Source: Streptomyces decoyicus | Lineage (GTDB): Bacteria; Actinomycetota; Actinomycetes; Streptomycetales; Streptomycetaceae | Reading direction: 5' to 3' | NCBI RefSeq assembly: GCF_019880305.1 | Contig: NZ_CP082301.1 | Location: forward strand, 1,178,001 to 1,242,000 | DNA length: 64,000 nt | Shown here: positions 36,682 through 45,654 of the stretch, piece by piece | How positions within the stretch are numbered: position 1 is the first letter of the stretch | Layout of the letters: each line of letters opens with the position of its first letter | The notes under the pieces: generated by a model | Databases searched by the model: none | What the model saw: the letters and a program-made list of their open reading frames with translations, nothing else | Told to the model about the DNA's origin: nothing | Translations under genes and position numbers: made by a program

Positions 36682-38061
36682 GTGAGAGCAAGATCCCCCG
36701 GACCAGGCCGCGGCGGCCGCCCCCTAGGGCTGACCGCCCTCGCCGTGGCCCTGGCACTGTCCACCGCCGGCTGCTACCGCGGAGCCGGCGACGCGGGCAA
36801 CGACAGCCGTCACACCATCAACGTGCTGATGGTCAACAACCCGCAGATGGTGGATCTGCAACGGCTCACCGCCGAGCACTTCACCAAGGAAACCGGCATC
36901 AAGGTCAACTTCACCGTGCTGCCGGAGGACGATCTGCGCGACAAGATGAGCCAGGACTTCTCCAGCCAGGCCGGCCAGTACGACGTGGCCAGCGTCAGCA
37001 ACTACGAGACGCCCATCTACGCCCGCAACGGCTGGCTCTCCCCGCTCGGTGAACGGGCCGCCAAGGACCCCGCGTTCGACCAGGGCGACATCCTCCGGCC
37101 GGTCCGCTCCTCCCTCACCGCCGCCGACGGCAAGGTCTACGCGGAGCCCTTCTACGGCGAATCGTCCTTCCTGATGTACCGCAAGGACCTCCTCAAGGCG
37201 GCCGGGCTGACCATGCCCGCCCGGCCCACCTGGCACCAGGTCGCCGTCCTCGCCGCCAAGCTGGACGGCTTCCGCAAGGGCCTGAAGGGCATCTGTCTGC
37301 GCGGCCAGCCCGGCTGGGGCCAGCTGGCGGCCCCGCTGACCACCGTCGTCAACACCTTCGGCGGCACCTGGTTCGCCAAGGACTGGCAGCAGAAGGTCGA
37401 CAGCCCCGAGTTCACCAAGGCCACCCGGTTCTATGTCGATCTGGTGCGGGCGCACGGCCAGGCGGGCGCCCCGCAGGCCGGCTACACGGAGTGCCTCAAC
37501 GACATGCAGCAGGGCAAGGTCGCCATGTGGTACGACGCGACGGCCGGCGCCGGTTCGCTGGAGAGCGGCGAGTCCAAGGTCGCGGGCAAGGTCGGCTATG
37601 CGCCGGCGCCGGTGGAGCGGACCCGTGACGCGGGCTGGCTGTTCACCTGGGCCTGGGGCGTGCAGAAGGCCAGTACGCACCAGGACGCGGCCTGGCGGTT
37701 CATCCGCTGGGCCTCGGGCAAGGGCTACGAGCGGCTGGTGGGCCGCGAACTGGGCTGGTCGAGGGTGCCCGGCGGCAAGCGGGCCTCCCTCTACCGCGAC
37801 CCGGACTACGTCAAGGAGGCCGGGGCGTTCGCCGGCCCGACCGAGCGGGCGATCCGCTCCGCCCGGCCCGGCAGCCCCGGCGTACAGCCACGGCCGGCCC
37901 CCGGCATCCAGTTCGTCGGCATCCCGGAGTTCGCCGACCTGGGCACCAAGGTCTCGAACGAGATCAGCGCGGCCATCGCCGGCAAGCAGAGCGTGCCCGA
38001 GGCCCTGAAGAAGAGCCGGCGACTGGCGCAGGAGGTGTCCGATGCCTACACGGACCACTGA
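36682..38061 (+). CDS. Polyol/sugar ABC transporter, substrate-binding lipoprotein
   Basis: This 459-aa solute-binding protein has a lipoprotein signal: basic start, hydrophobic stretch and lipobox LSTAGC (Cys about residue 32). The mature part resembles family 1 (maltose/polyol) binding proteins, with NVLMVNNPQM and FYGESSFLMYRKDLLK. GTG 36682 is preceded by GAAAGG. Its C-terminus overlaps the first permease by 20 nt. It probably binds mannitol, sorbitol or a related polyol, judging by the linked dehydrogenase. Confidence 0.9.
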   Translation: MRARSPGPGRGGRPLGLTALAVALALSTAGCYRGAGDAGNDSRHTINVLMVNNPQMVDLQRLTAEHFTKETGIKVNFTVLPEDDLRDKMSQDFSSQAGQYDVASVSNYETPIYARNGWLSPLGERAAKDPAFDQGDILRPVRSSLTAADGKVYAEPFYGESSFLMYRKDLLKAAGLTMPARPTWHQVAVLAAKLDGFRKGLKGICLRGQPGWGQLAAPLTTVVNTFGGTWFAKDWQQKVDSPEFTKATRFYVDLVRAHGQAGAPQAGYTECLNDMQQGKVAMWYDATAGAGSLESGESKVAGKVGYAPAPVERTRDAGWLFTWAWGVQKASTHQDAAWRFIRWASGKGYERLVGRELGWSRVPGGKRASLYRDPDYVKEAGAFAGPTERAIRSARPGSPGVQPRPAPGIQFVGIPEFADLGTKVSNEISAAIAGKQSVPEALKKSRRLAQEVSDAYTDH

Positions 38062-39025
38062 ACCGGCCCCCGGCGCCACCACGGCCGCCGTGCACCGCAC
38101 CGGCAGCCCGGCCGCCCGCGCCCGCCGCACCGGGCGGGCGAAGGACTGGGCCCGCCGCGCGCCGCTGCTTCCCGCGCTGGTCTTCCTCGTCGTCGTCACC
38201 CAACTCCCGTTCCTGGCCACCGTGGTGATCTCCTTCACCCGCTGGAACGCACTGGCCCCCGACAACCGCGGCTTCGCCGCCCTCGACAACTACCGCGCCG
38301 TGTTCACGGACCCGGCGATGCGCGCCTCGGTGGGCACGACGGTGCTGCTGACCGTGACCGTGGTGCTGGTCAGCCTGCTGCTCGGGCTCGGTCTGGCGCT
38401 GCTGCTCGACCGCGGCTTCCGCGGGCGCGGCATCGTCCGCACCCTGCTCATCACGCCGTTCCTGATCGTGCCGGTCGCCTCCGCGCTGCTGTGGAAGCAT
38501 GCGCTGTACAACGCCTCGTACGGGCTGATCAACGGCTCGCTGACCTGGATATGGCGGCTGTTCGGCAGCGACAGCCCGCCGCAGCCGGACTGGATGACCG
38601 ACTCGCCGCTGGCCGCGGTGGAGATGTCGTTGATCTGGCAGTGGACGCCGTTCATGATGCTGATCCTGCTGGCCGGACTCCAGAGCCGGGCCTCGGACGC
38701 CGTCGAGGCGGCCCGGATGGACGGCGCCTCCGCCTTCGACATCTTCCGCTTTCTCACCCTGCCGCATCTGCGCCGCTACCTCGAACTGGCCGCACTGCTG
38801 GGCACGGTGTACGTCGTGCAGAACTTCGACGCGGTGTTCACCATCACGTCCGGCGGTCTCGGCACGGCCAACCTTCCGTACACGATCTACCAGACCGTCT
38901 ACCAGTCCCATGACTACGGACGGGCATCCGCGCAGGGCGTGGTCGTGGTGCTGTGCTCGCTGCTGGTGGCGACCTTTGCGCTGCGCACCGTCTCGTCCCT
39001 GCTGCGCGAGGAGGTCACGGCATGA
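38042..39025 (+). CDS. Polyol/sugar ABC transporter permease 1
   Basis: This 327-aa inner-membrane permease has about six helices and the EAA loop EAARMDGASAFDIFRFLTLP, where the ATPase docks. Its start lies inside the end of the lipoprotein gene, and its stop overlaps the next permease (ATGA), showing tight coupling. It is the MalF/SmoF-type member of the pair. Confidence 0.94.
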   Translation: MPTRTTEPAPGATTAAVHRTGSPAARARRTGRAKDWARRAPLLPALVFLVVVTQLPFLATVVISFTRWNALAPDNRGFAALDNYRAVFTDPAMRASVGTTVLLTVTVVLVSLLLGLGLALLLDRGFRGRGIVRTLLITPFLIVPVASALLWKHALYNASYGLINGSLTWIWRLFGSDSPPQPDWMTDSPLAAVEMSLIWQWTPFMMLILLAGLQSRASDAVEAARMDGASAFDIFRFLTLPHLRRYLELAALLGTVYVVQNFDAVFTITSGGLGTANLPYTIYQTVYQSHDYGRASAQGVVVVLCSLLVATFALRTVSSLLREEVTA

Positions 39026-39900
39026 CCACTACGTCCTTGCTCCCGCGCCGCGCCGGGTCCCCCGCCACCGGGCGCCGGCGGCGCACCGGCAGCCTGCTGG
39101 GCCTGGTGGCCTGGCTGTGCGGCATCGCCTTCTTCCTGCCCGTCGCCTGGATGGTGCTGACGTCCTTCCACAGCGAGACGGACGCGGCGACCAACCCGCC
39201 GAGTGTCGGTGCCGGGATCAGCCTGCACGGCTACCGGGAGTTCTTCGGGGCGGCGGGCGGCGGTGTCAGCCCGTGGCCCCCGCTGGTCAACTCGCTGACC
39301 GCCTCCGTCGTCTCCACCCTGCTGGTGCTGCTGCTGGCGGTGCCCGCCGCCTATGCCCTGTCCATCAAGCCGGTACGCAAATGGAGCGACGTCCTCTTCT
39401 TCTTCCTCTCCACGAAGATGCTGCCGCTGGTGGCCGGGCTGCTGCCGGTCTATCTCGTCGCGCAGAACGCCGGGATGCTCGACAGCATCTGGCTGCTGGT
39501 CATCCTCTACACCTCGATGAATCTGCCGATCGCGGTGTGGATGATGCGCTCGTTCCTCGCCGAGGTACCCGTCGAGATGCTGGAGGCCGCCTCGATCGAC
39601 GGCGCGGGGCTGGCCACCACCCTGACCCGGATCGTCGCCCCGGTCGCGATGCCGGGGATCGCGGCAACGGCCCTGATCTCCTTCATCTTCAGCTGGAACG
39701 AGCTGCTGTTCGCCCGGGTCCTGACCGGCGTCGTGGCCGGTACCTCGCCGGTGTTCCTGACCGGACTCGTGACCAGCCAGGGCCTGTTCCTGGCCAAGGT
39801 GTGCGCCGCCGCCACCGTCATCTCCCTCCCGGTGCTCATCGCCGGGTTCGCCGCCCAGGACAAGCTGGTCCAGGGCCTGTCGCTTGGAGCCGTGAAATGA
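39022..39900 (+). CDS. Polyol/sugar ABC transporter permease 2
   Basis: This 292-aa permease of the MalG/SmoG type has about six helices and the EAA loop EMLEAASIDGAGLATTLTRI. The ATG overlaps the previous stop, and its own stop overlaps the dehydrogenase start. No ATP-binding subunit gene is found in the operon; Streptomyces sugar importers generally use the shared ATPase MsiK encoded elsewhere. Confidence 0.94.
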   Translation: MTTTSLLPRRAGSPATGRRRRTGSLLGLVAWLCGIAFFLPVAWMVLTSFHSETDAATNPPSVGAGISLHGYREFFGAAGGGVSPWPPLVNSLTASVVSTLLVLLLAVPAAYALSIKPVRKWSDVLFFFLSTKMLPLVAGLLPVYLVAQNAGMLDSIWLLVILYTSMNLPIAVWMMRSFLAEVPVEMLEAASIDGAGLATTLTRIVAPVAMPGIAATALISFIFSWNELLFARVLTGVVAGTSPVFLTGLVTSQGLFLAKVCAAATVISLPVLIAGFAAQDKLVQGLSLGAVK

Positions 39901-40889
39901 AAGCCGCAGTGATCAGCGCGCCCGGCAAGGTCGAGGTCGGCACCGTCGCGGACCCGACGCCCGGTCCCCGTGAGGTCGTCGTCTCCGTTGCCGCCTGCGG
40001 GCTGTGCGGTACCGATCTGCACATCCTCCAGGGCGAGTTCGCGCCCACGCTGCCCGTCGTGCCGGGCCATGAGTTCGCCGGTACGGTCGTGGCGGCCGGC
40101 ACCGCGGTCACCGAACTCGCCGAGGGCGACCGGGTGGCCGTCGACCCGTCCCTCTACTGCCACGAGTGCCACTACTGCCGCATCGGACGCAACAACCTCT
40201 GTGAGCGGTGGGCCGCCATCGGGGTGACCACGGCGGGCGGCGCCGCGGAGTTCGCCGTCGCGCCGGTCGCGAACTGCGTCAAGCTGCCCGATCACATCCG
40301 TACCGAGGACGCGGCCCTCATCGAGCCGCTCTCCTGCGCCGTACGCGGCTACGACATCCTGCGCTCGGCGCAGCTGGGCACCAGCGTCCTCATCTACGGC
40401 TCGGGCACGATGGGCCTGATGATGCTCGAACTCGCCAAGCGCACCGGCGCGGCCGGGGTCGATGTCGTCGACATCAACCCCACGCGGCTGGCCACCGCCC
40501 GCACCCTGGGATGCAGCAACGCGGCCGGTTCCGCCGACGAGCTGGACCGCCCGCGCGGCTGGGACGTGGTCATCGACGCCACCGGCAACGCACACGCCAT
40601 CCAGGACGCCCTGGGGCGGGTCGGCAAGGGCGGCACCTTCCTCCAGTTCGGCGTAGCCGACTACGCCGCCCGCGCCGTCATCGAGCCCTACCGCATCTAC
40701 AACCAGGAGATCACCATCACCGGCTCGATGGCCGTGCTGCACAGCTACGAGCGCGCCGCGGAGCTCTTCGCGGCCGGTGCCCTGGACCCGGAGGTCTTCA
40801 TCAGCGACCGGCTCCCGCTGGACCGCTATGCCGAGGCGCTGTCCCGCTTCCAGGCGGGCGAAGGGCGGAAGATCCAGGTGCGGCCGTGA
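39897..40889 (+). CDS. Zinc-dependent polyol/alcohol dehydrogenase
   Basis: This 330-aa medium-chain dehydrogenase has the catalytic zinc site CGLCGTDLHI and GHEFAG, the structural-zinc cysteine cluster CHECHYCRIGRNNLC and the NAD-binding YGSGTMGLMMLELAK. It is co-translated with the permease upstream. In this setting it probably oxidises the imported polyol (such as sorbitol or mannitol) to a ketose. The stop codon lies inside a long perfect palindrome. Confidence 0.93.
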   Translation: MKAAVISAPGKVEVGTVADPTPGPREVVVSVAACGLCGTDLHILQGEFAPTLPVVPGHEFAGTVVAAGTAVTELAEGDRVAVDPSLYCHECHYCRIGRNNLCERWAAIGVTTAGGAAEFAVAPVANCVKLPDHIRTEDAALIEPLSCAVRGYDILRSAQLGTSVLIYGSGTMGLMMLELAKRTGAAGVDVVDINPTRLATARTLGCSNAAGSADELDRPRGWDVVIDATGNAHAIQDALGRVGKGGTFLQFGVADYAARAVIEPYRIYNQEITITGSMAVLHSYERAAELFAAGALDPEVFISDRLPLDRYAEALSRFQAGEGRKIQVRP

Positions 40890-40917
40890 CTGCCGGGCGG
40901 CCCGGCAGTCACGGCCG
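40881..40917. terminator. 37-bp perfect palindrome between convergent genes
   Basis: CGGCCGTGACTGCCGGGC (40881-40898) and its exact reverse complement (40900-40917) flank a single G. The structure includes the dehydrogenase stop codon and lies 17 nt before the end of the convergent ArsR-type gene. It is most likely a bidirectional terminator. Confidence 0.8.
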
Positions 40918-40934
40918 GGCCGCCGCCGGGCCGC

Positions 40935-41948
40935 TCACTGCGGCTGGCGTACGGAGGCGAGTTCGCCGTGCAACAGCGCCGTGCCGAGCGGGGTGAGGGC
41001 GTGGATGACCGAACCGCCGTCGCGCCGGCTGCGGGCCAGATTGGCCTCCCGCAGGGCGCTCACATGCTCGCTGGCCGAGGGCGCGGAGACCCGTAACCGG
41101 CGGGCCAGTTCACCGGTGGTGGTCGGGGCGTCGAGAGCGGCGAGGATACGGGCTCTGGTGCGGCCGAGCAGGGCGGACAGTGCCTGCGGGTGGCAGCTGC
41201 GGGTGGTGGCCGGCACCCAGTCCGTGGCGTGCTCGACGGGATAGACCAGGACCGGCGGCAGGCCGGGGTCGGCGAGGGCGATGGGCCTGCGCCAGCAGAA
41301 GTGGGAGGGGATCAGGCGCAGTCCCCGTCCGCCCAGGCGCAGATCGCGGTCCCGGGGGTAGTCGACGTACAGGACCGGCGGCTCCCAACGGAGCGCGGGG
41401 CGGAAGGTGTTGAGCATGCCGTCGACGCCGCCGCGGCAGAGCATGCGGGTACGGCCGCCCCGGTCGCAGTCGACCGTGGCGGCCGCGCCCGTCCACTCCG
41501 GCGCTATCACCGCGCGGTGCACCTCCTGGATCGCGGCGGCCAGCTCGTCGAGCGGCCGCCGGTTTCCCGTGGCCAGCGCACCGGTCCAGCGCGGGAGCCG
41601 GGCCGGCAGCCCTGCACGGGCGGATTCCGCGGTCAGCCGCACCCGGGGGGTGTCCCGCAGCGCCTCCAGTCCGGCGGCCAGCCCGTCGCGGGCCGCGTCG
41701 GGGGTGAGGAAGTCCGGGAAATAGCGGGCGTCGGCCGGTGCCAGTGTCCCGATCAGCCCCGCAGCGCGGTTGAGTCCCCGCTCGTCCAGTTCGCGGCGCG
41801 CCCGGGCGCGCCAGGCGCCGTACACCGGCACTCCGCGTCCCGGCGGCACCACATGGTGCATGGCCAGCACCGTTTCCCAGAGGGGATCGGGCTCGGCGGC
41901 GATCTGGACGCGCGCGAGATCCCGGTCGTCGAAGTGAATACGCAACAT
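40935..41948 (-). CDS. ArsR-type winged-helix transcriptional regulator
   Basis: This 337-aa protein has a long N-terminal region of unknown function (residues 1-250). A C-terminal winged-helix of ArsR type follows: SALLGRTRARILAALDAPTT, TGELARRLRVSAPSASEHVS and LREANLARSRRDGG. It is common in Streptomyces. Which gene it controls is not evident; it is convergent to the polyol operon. Confidence 0.85.
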   Translation of the reverse strand: MLRIHFDDRDLARVQIAAEPDPLWETVLAMHHVVPPGRGVPVYGAWRARARRELDERGLNRAAGLIGTLAPADARYFPDFLTPDAARDGLAAGLEALRDTPRVRLTAESARAGLPARLPRWTGALATGNRRPLDELAAAIQEVHRAVIAPEWTGAAATVDCDRGGRTRMLCRGGVDGMLNTFRPALRWEPPVLYVDYPRDRDLRLGGRGLRLIPSHFCWRRPIALADPGLPPVLVYPVEHATDWVPATTRSCHPQALSALLGRTRARILAALDAPTTTGELARRLRVSAPSASEHVSALREANLARSRRDGGSVIHALTPLGTALLHGELASVRQPQ

Positions 41949-42113
41949 GCGGCCCCCGCGGCATGCTCATGACCCTGTCGCCAGGGCCCCCCGTTCGAGG
42001 CCTGTCGTACGGCCCCGCCGCAAGACTGCCTGCCCTCAACGGGGGTGTCCAGGGCGGCTTGTGGCTTTTGGTGTGGGCGGGTGGTGAAGGCGGGGAGTGC
42101 GGGGCGCCCGTGC

Positions 42114-42590
42114 TCAGGCCCCGCTCGCGAGCCGGTCCGCCAGCCGCTCCAGGAACACCCGCTGGCCCACCACCAGCCGCCCGTGCGCCTCGTGCGGGGT
42201 GAACCAGGCCACCCGGTCGATCTCGGGGAAAGTGCCGGTCACCCCGGATCCGCGCGGCCATTCCATCTCGAAGGTGCCGGGCACGATCCGCTCCGGATCG
42301 AGATCGCTCTCGACCGCCCACACCGTCACCACCTTGCCGCTCGCCTGGCGTGCCTCTCCCAGCGGGAGATAGGCCCCGTCGGGAGGCGGGATCCCCAGCT
42401 CCTCCTCGAACTCCCGCCGGGCGGCGTCCCGCGCTTCCTCCGGCGGTACGTACTCGCCCTTGGGCACGGACCACCCGCCCGCGTCCCGCCGTTGCCACAA
42501 CGGCCCGCCCATGTGCGCCAGCAGCACCTCGGTGCCGGCCGCCGCACCCCGGTACAGGAGCAGTCCGGCACTGCGCTTCCCGGCCGCCAT
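42114..42590 (-). CDS. NUDIX hydrolase
   Basis: This 158-aa protein has a complete Nudix box, from GEYVPPEE through the REFEEELGI core. The preceding segment WSVPKGEY is typical of the diadenosine-polyphosphate/RppH-like group. ATG at 42590. It lies 5 nt after the DNA ligase gene on the same strand, and the two may be co-transcribed. Substrate unknown. Confidence 0.9.
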   Translation of the reverse strand: MAAGKRSAGLLLYRGAAAGTEVLLAHMGGPLWQRRDAGGWSVPKGEYVPPEEARDAARREFEEELGIPPPDGAYLPLGEARQASGKVVTVWAVESDLDPERIVPGTFEMEWPRGSGVTGTFPEIDRVAWFTPHEAHGRLVVGQRVFLERLADRLASGA

Positions 42591-42595
42591 GGCCG

Positions 42596-44143
42596 CTACC
42601 CCTCCCCGCCCTCGTGCGCGCTGAGCACCGTCTCCACCGTGTCCGCCTCGGCGGCCGTCTTGTCCTCCCGGTAGCGCACCACCCGCGCGAAGCGCAGGGT
42701 GACGCCCGCCGGGTAACGCGAGGACGTCTGGAGCCCGTCGTAGGCGATCTCGACGACGAGTTCCGGACGCACCGTCACGACATGGCCGTTGTCCTCGACC
42801 GCGAGTTCCTGGAGCCGTTCGGTCTGCCAGCCGAGGGTCGCGTCGGTGAGGCCCTTGAACGTCTTGCCCAGCATGACGAATCCGCCGTCCGCTCCGCGCG
42901 CCCCGAGGTGGAGGTTGGACAGCTTTCCGGTGCGCCGGCCGTGGCCCCACTCCGCCGCGAGCACCACCAGGTCCAGGGTGTGCACGGGCTTCACCTTCAG
43001 CCAGGCGGCGCCCCGGCGGCCCGCGCTGTAGGGGGCCTCCAGTGCCTTGACCACGACACCCTCATGGCCCCGGCGCAGGGTCGCGGACCAGAAGTCCTCG
43101 GCGGCCGCGCGGGCCGCGGCGTCGGACGGGTCCCCGACCACCTGGCGGCGCACCCGCAGATGCTCGGGGACCAGCCGCGCCAGCTCCGCATGCCGCTGCT
43201 CGCCCGGCAGTTCCAGCAGATCACGGCCGTCGACCGACAGGAGGTCGAAGAAGACCGGGGACAACGGCAGCGCGGCCTGTGCCGCGGAGACGTCCACCCG
43301 CGAGCCGAACCGTCCCGCGACCCGCTGGAAGGGCACCGGCCGGCCCTCGCCGTCCAGGGCGATCACTTCGCCGTCCAGGATGAAGCGGGAGGCCGGCAGC
43401 TCCCGGGCGACGGCGGCCACCTCGGGGAGCCGGTCGGTGACCTCGTCCAGGGTGCGGGTGTGGATGCGTACGTCCGGCCCGTCCCGGTGGACCTGTACGC
43501 GGATGCCGTCGAGCTTCTCCTCCACTGCGCAGGCGCCGAGCTTGTCGACCGCCTCGGCCACCGACTTGGCGCTGTGTGCCAGCATCGGCCCGACGGGCCG
43601 GCCGACGGTGAGCCGGAACGCCGCGAGCGCAGACGGCCCCTCGGCGAGCAGCGCCCGTGCGACCTCCTGGAGTGCGCCCGCCAGCATCACGGCCCGGCGT
43701 ACGTCGGCGGCGGGCACCTCGGTCGCGGCGGCGAGCCCTTCGACCGCGATGGCGTCCAGGGCGCCCTGCCGCACCTCGCCGGTGAGCAGGCCGGTCAGGA
43801 AGCGCTGTTCCTCCTGCGTCGCCGCGGCCAGCAGCTCCCTGACCAGCCGGCGCCGCTCCCCCTGCGCCCCGGGCCCCGAGACCTGCGCCAGGCGGGTCAG
43901 CGCCGTATCCACGTCACGCACGGTCAGGGTGGCGCGGTCCGCCGCCGCCACCGGCTCGCGCAGCACGCTCCAGCCCACCCCGATCCGCCCCTGGGGCAGC
44001 CGGCCGGCCAGATACGGAATGACGACCGGGACGTCCTCCGGCGCGGCGGCGCGGAACAGCCCGGCCAGCAGCGCGGTCTTCCGCGAGCGTGCCGACGTCG
44101 CGGCGACCTCCCCCGACACCCGTGCGAGATCCGCCAGCAGCAT
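42596..44143 (-). CDS. ATP-dependent DNA ligase
   Basis: This 515-aa ATP-dependent ligase has the family N-terminal domain (residues 1-190), the adenylation motif EEKLDGIRVQ with the active lysine (about residue 213), FILDGEVIA for motif III, GHEGVVVKA for motif IV and AAWLKVKP for motif V. An OB-fold C-terminal domain follows. It seals nicks and probably works in repair; the essential replicative enzyme in bacteria is the NAD type. The ATG at 44143 was chosen; the frame extends further upstream. Confidence 0.92.
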   Translation of the reverse strand: MLLADLARVSGEVAATSARSRKTALLAGLFRAAAPEDVPVVIPYLAGRLPQGRIGVGWSVLREPVAAADRATLTVRDVDTALTRLAQVSGPGAQGERRRLVRELLAAATQEEQRFLTGLLTGEVRQGALDAIAVEGLAAATEVPAADVRRAVMLAGALQEVARALLAEGPSALAAFRLTVGRPVGPMLAHSAKSVAEAVDKLGACAVEEKLDGIRVQVHRDGPDVRIHTRTLDEVTDRLPEVAAVARELPASRFILDGEVIALDGEGRPVPFQRVAGRFGSRVDVSAAQAALPLSPVFFDLLSVDGRDLLELPGEQRHAELARLVPEHLRVRRQVVGDPSDAAARAAAEDFWSATLRRGHEGVVVKALEAPYSAGRRGAAWLKVKPVHTLDLVVLAAEWGHGRRTGKLSNLHLGARGADGGFVMLGKTFKGLTDATLGWQTERLQELAVEDNGHVVTVRPELVVEIAYDGLQTSSRYPAGVTLRFARVVRYREDKTAAEADTVETVLSAHEGGEG

Positions 44144-44246
44144 AGGGCCATGGTGCCCCCACGGCGCCGTCCCCGCTCCCCCGGCCGCGAAATCCGCGTA
44201 CCGGTGCGGCACCGCGGCCGTCCGCGGGCGGGCCGCCGGGCCTGTG

Positions 44247-45644
44247 TCAGGGGGCGAGGTACGAGTGGAAGACGTTTTCCGGGTCCCACTGCGCCTTGAT
44301 TTCCTGGAGACGGTCCCAGGTGGCGGGGGCGTACGAGCGCCGGGCCCGTGCGGCGTCGGCTTCCAGGTCCGTTTCCGCGATGAAGTGGAAGCCGTCGCCC
44401 TGCGGGTCCGCGGCCGCCATGGCCTCGCGCAGCCAGCGCGCATGCGTCTCGTCGTCGGCCGGGTCGTCCCAGACCGCGTAGCAGACGAAGTAGGACTCGC
44501 CGAGCGGGGAGAAGGCCATGTTCCGCAGCAGGGCGGGGTGCTCGGAGACCGGCTGCACGGGCGCGAGCACCAGGGACTTCCCGGAGGGGGCGTGGGCCAG
44601 CACGTCGGCGATACGGGTCAGCTGGGTGGCATAGCTCTCCTGTGACCACAGGGTGTCCGCCGCATACCGGTGCGCCGGTGGCCAGGCCGCCGCCGCGCCC
44701 TCGTGCAGAGCCGCGAAGGACTGCGGCGCGGGCGGGTGGCGGGCGACGGCGAGTTCGCCGAAGGGGCAGTCGGCGAACGGCTCCAGCGCTCGCAGGGCCT
44801 CGCTCCGTGTCGCGGCGAACGCAGTGGCGGAGACCGTGATCCGGGGCCCGGCCGGAGCGCTGTCCGTCGGCGGACCGGAGGGCACGAGGACGAACGCCGT
44901 TTCGACGTACGGCGGGAGCCCGCGCGCGACCCGCTCGGCCCACTCCGCCACCCGGGCGACCTCGGCCAGCGGGAAGGTGAGGGAGGTCGCCATGATCGAT
45001 GCGGGGTGGGGGTGCAGGGCGAGGCGGAAGCGGATGACGACGGCACAGAATCCCGGCCCGGCGCCCCGCGCGGCCCAGAAGAGGTCGGGGTGGCGGGTTT
45101 CGCTACAGGTGACCGTCCGCCCGTCGGCGGTGACGGCCCGGATCTCCTCGACGCTCGCGCAGGACGCCCCCCACGCGCGGGAGTTCCAGCCGAGGCCGCC
45201 GCCGAGCAGAAATCCGCCGACCGCCACGGTGGGGCAGTGACCGACGGGAAAGGCCAGATCCTGCGGGGTGAGGACCGCGACCAGCTCCTGACCGGTGGCG
45301 GCGGGCTCCACCGTGGCCGTCGCCGGTGCGGTGCCGGTCGCGGGCGAGACGCGGCACTCGCGCAGCGCGGAAAGGTCGAGCAGCAGGCCCCGGTCGCGGA
45401 GCGACGAGCCGGACCAGTTGTGCCCGCCGGAACACATCGAGACCTGTAGTCCCCGGGCGCGGGCATAGGTGACGGTCTGTGCCACCTCCGCTTCCGAGGC
45501 GGCACGCACGATGGCCTCGGGGAAGCGCCCAGGCCGCCGCTCGTTCCACACCGCGGCGGAGCGGGCCGTCTCGTAGCCGGGCTCGCCCCGCCGGATCAGC
45601 CTGTCCTCGATATCTCCCGCTGGTGTCGGTCCCGGTGGGCGCAT
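44247..45644 (-). CDS. FAD-binding oxidoreductase, BBE type
   Basis: This 465-aa flavoprotein of the berberine-bridge/glucooligosaccharide oxidase family has the FAD-binding domain with CSGGHNWSGSS, whose His usually binds FAD covalently. VGHCPTVAVGGFLLGGGLG follows, whose Cys matches the second covalent link, and the C-terminal BBE region ends QWDPENVFHSYLAP. No signal peptide is visible. Substrate unknown. It lies 10 nt from the preceding monooxygenase-domain gene on the same strand. Confidence 0.9.
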   Translation of the reverse strand: MRPPGPTPAGDIEDRLIRRGEPGYETARSAAVWNERRPGRFPEAIVRAASEAEVAQTVTYARARGLQVSMCSGGHNWSGSSLRDRGLLLDLSALRECRVSPATGTAPATATVEPAATGQELVAVLTPQDLAFPVGHCPTVAVGGFLLGGGLGWNSRAWGASCASVEEIRAVTADGRTVTCSETRHPDLFWAARGAGPGFCAVVIRFRLALHPHPASIMATSLTFPLAEVARVAEWAERVARGLPPYVETAFVLVPSGPPTDSAPAGPRITVSATAFAATRSEALRALEPFADCPFGELAVARHPPAPQSFAALHEGAAAAWPPAHRYAADTLWSQESYATQLTRIADVLAHAPSGKSLVLAPVQPVSEHPALLRNMAFSPLGESYFVCYAVWDDPADDETHARWLREAMAAADPQGDGFHFIAETDLEADAARARRSYAPATWDRLQEIKAQWDPENVFHSYLAP

Positions 45645-45654
45645 CACGGCCGCC

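Noticed and set aside
42110..44299. Long plus-strand frames over the NUDIX and DNA ligase genes
   Set aside because: They are antisense to well-supported genes and lack any family signature.
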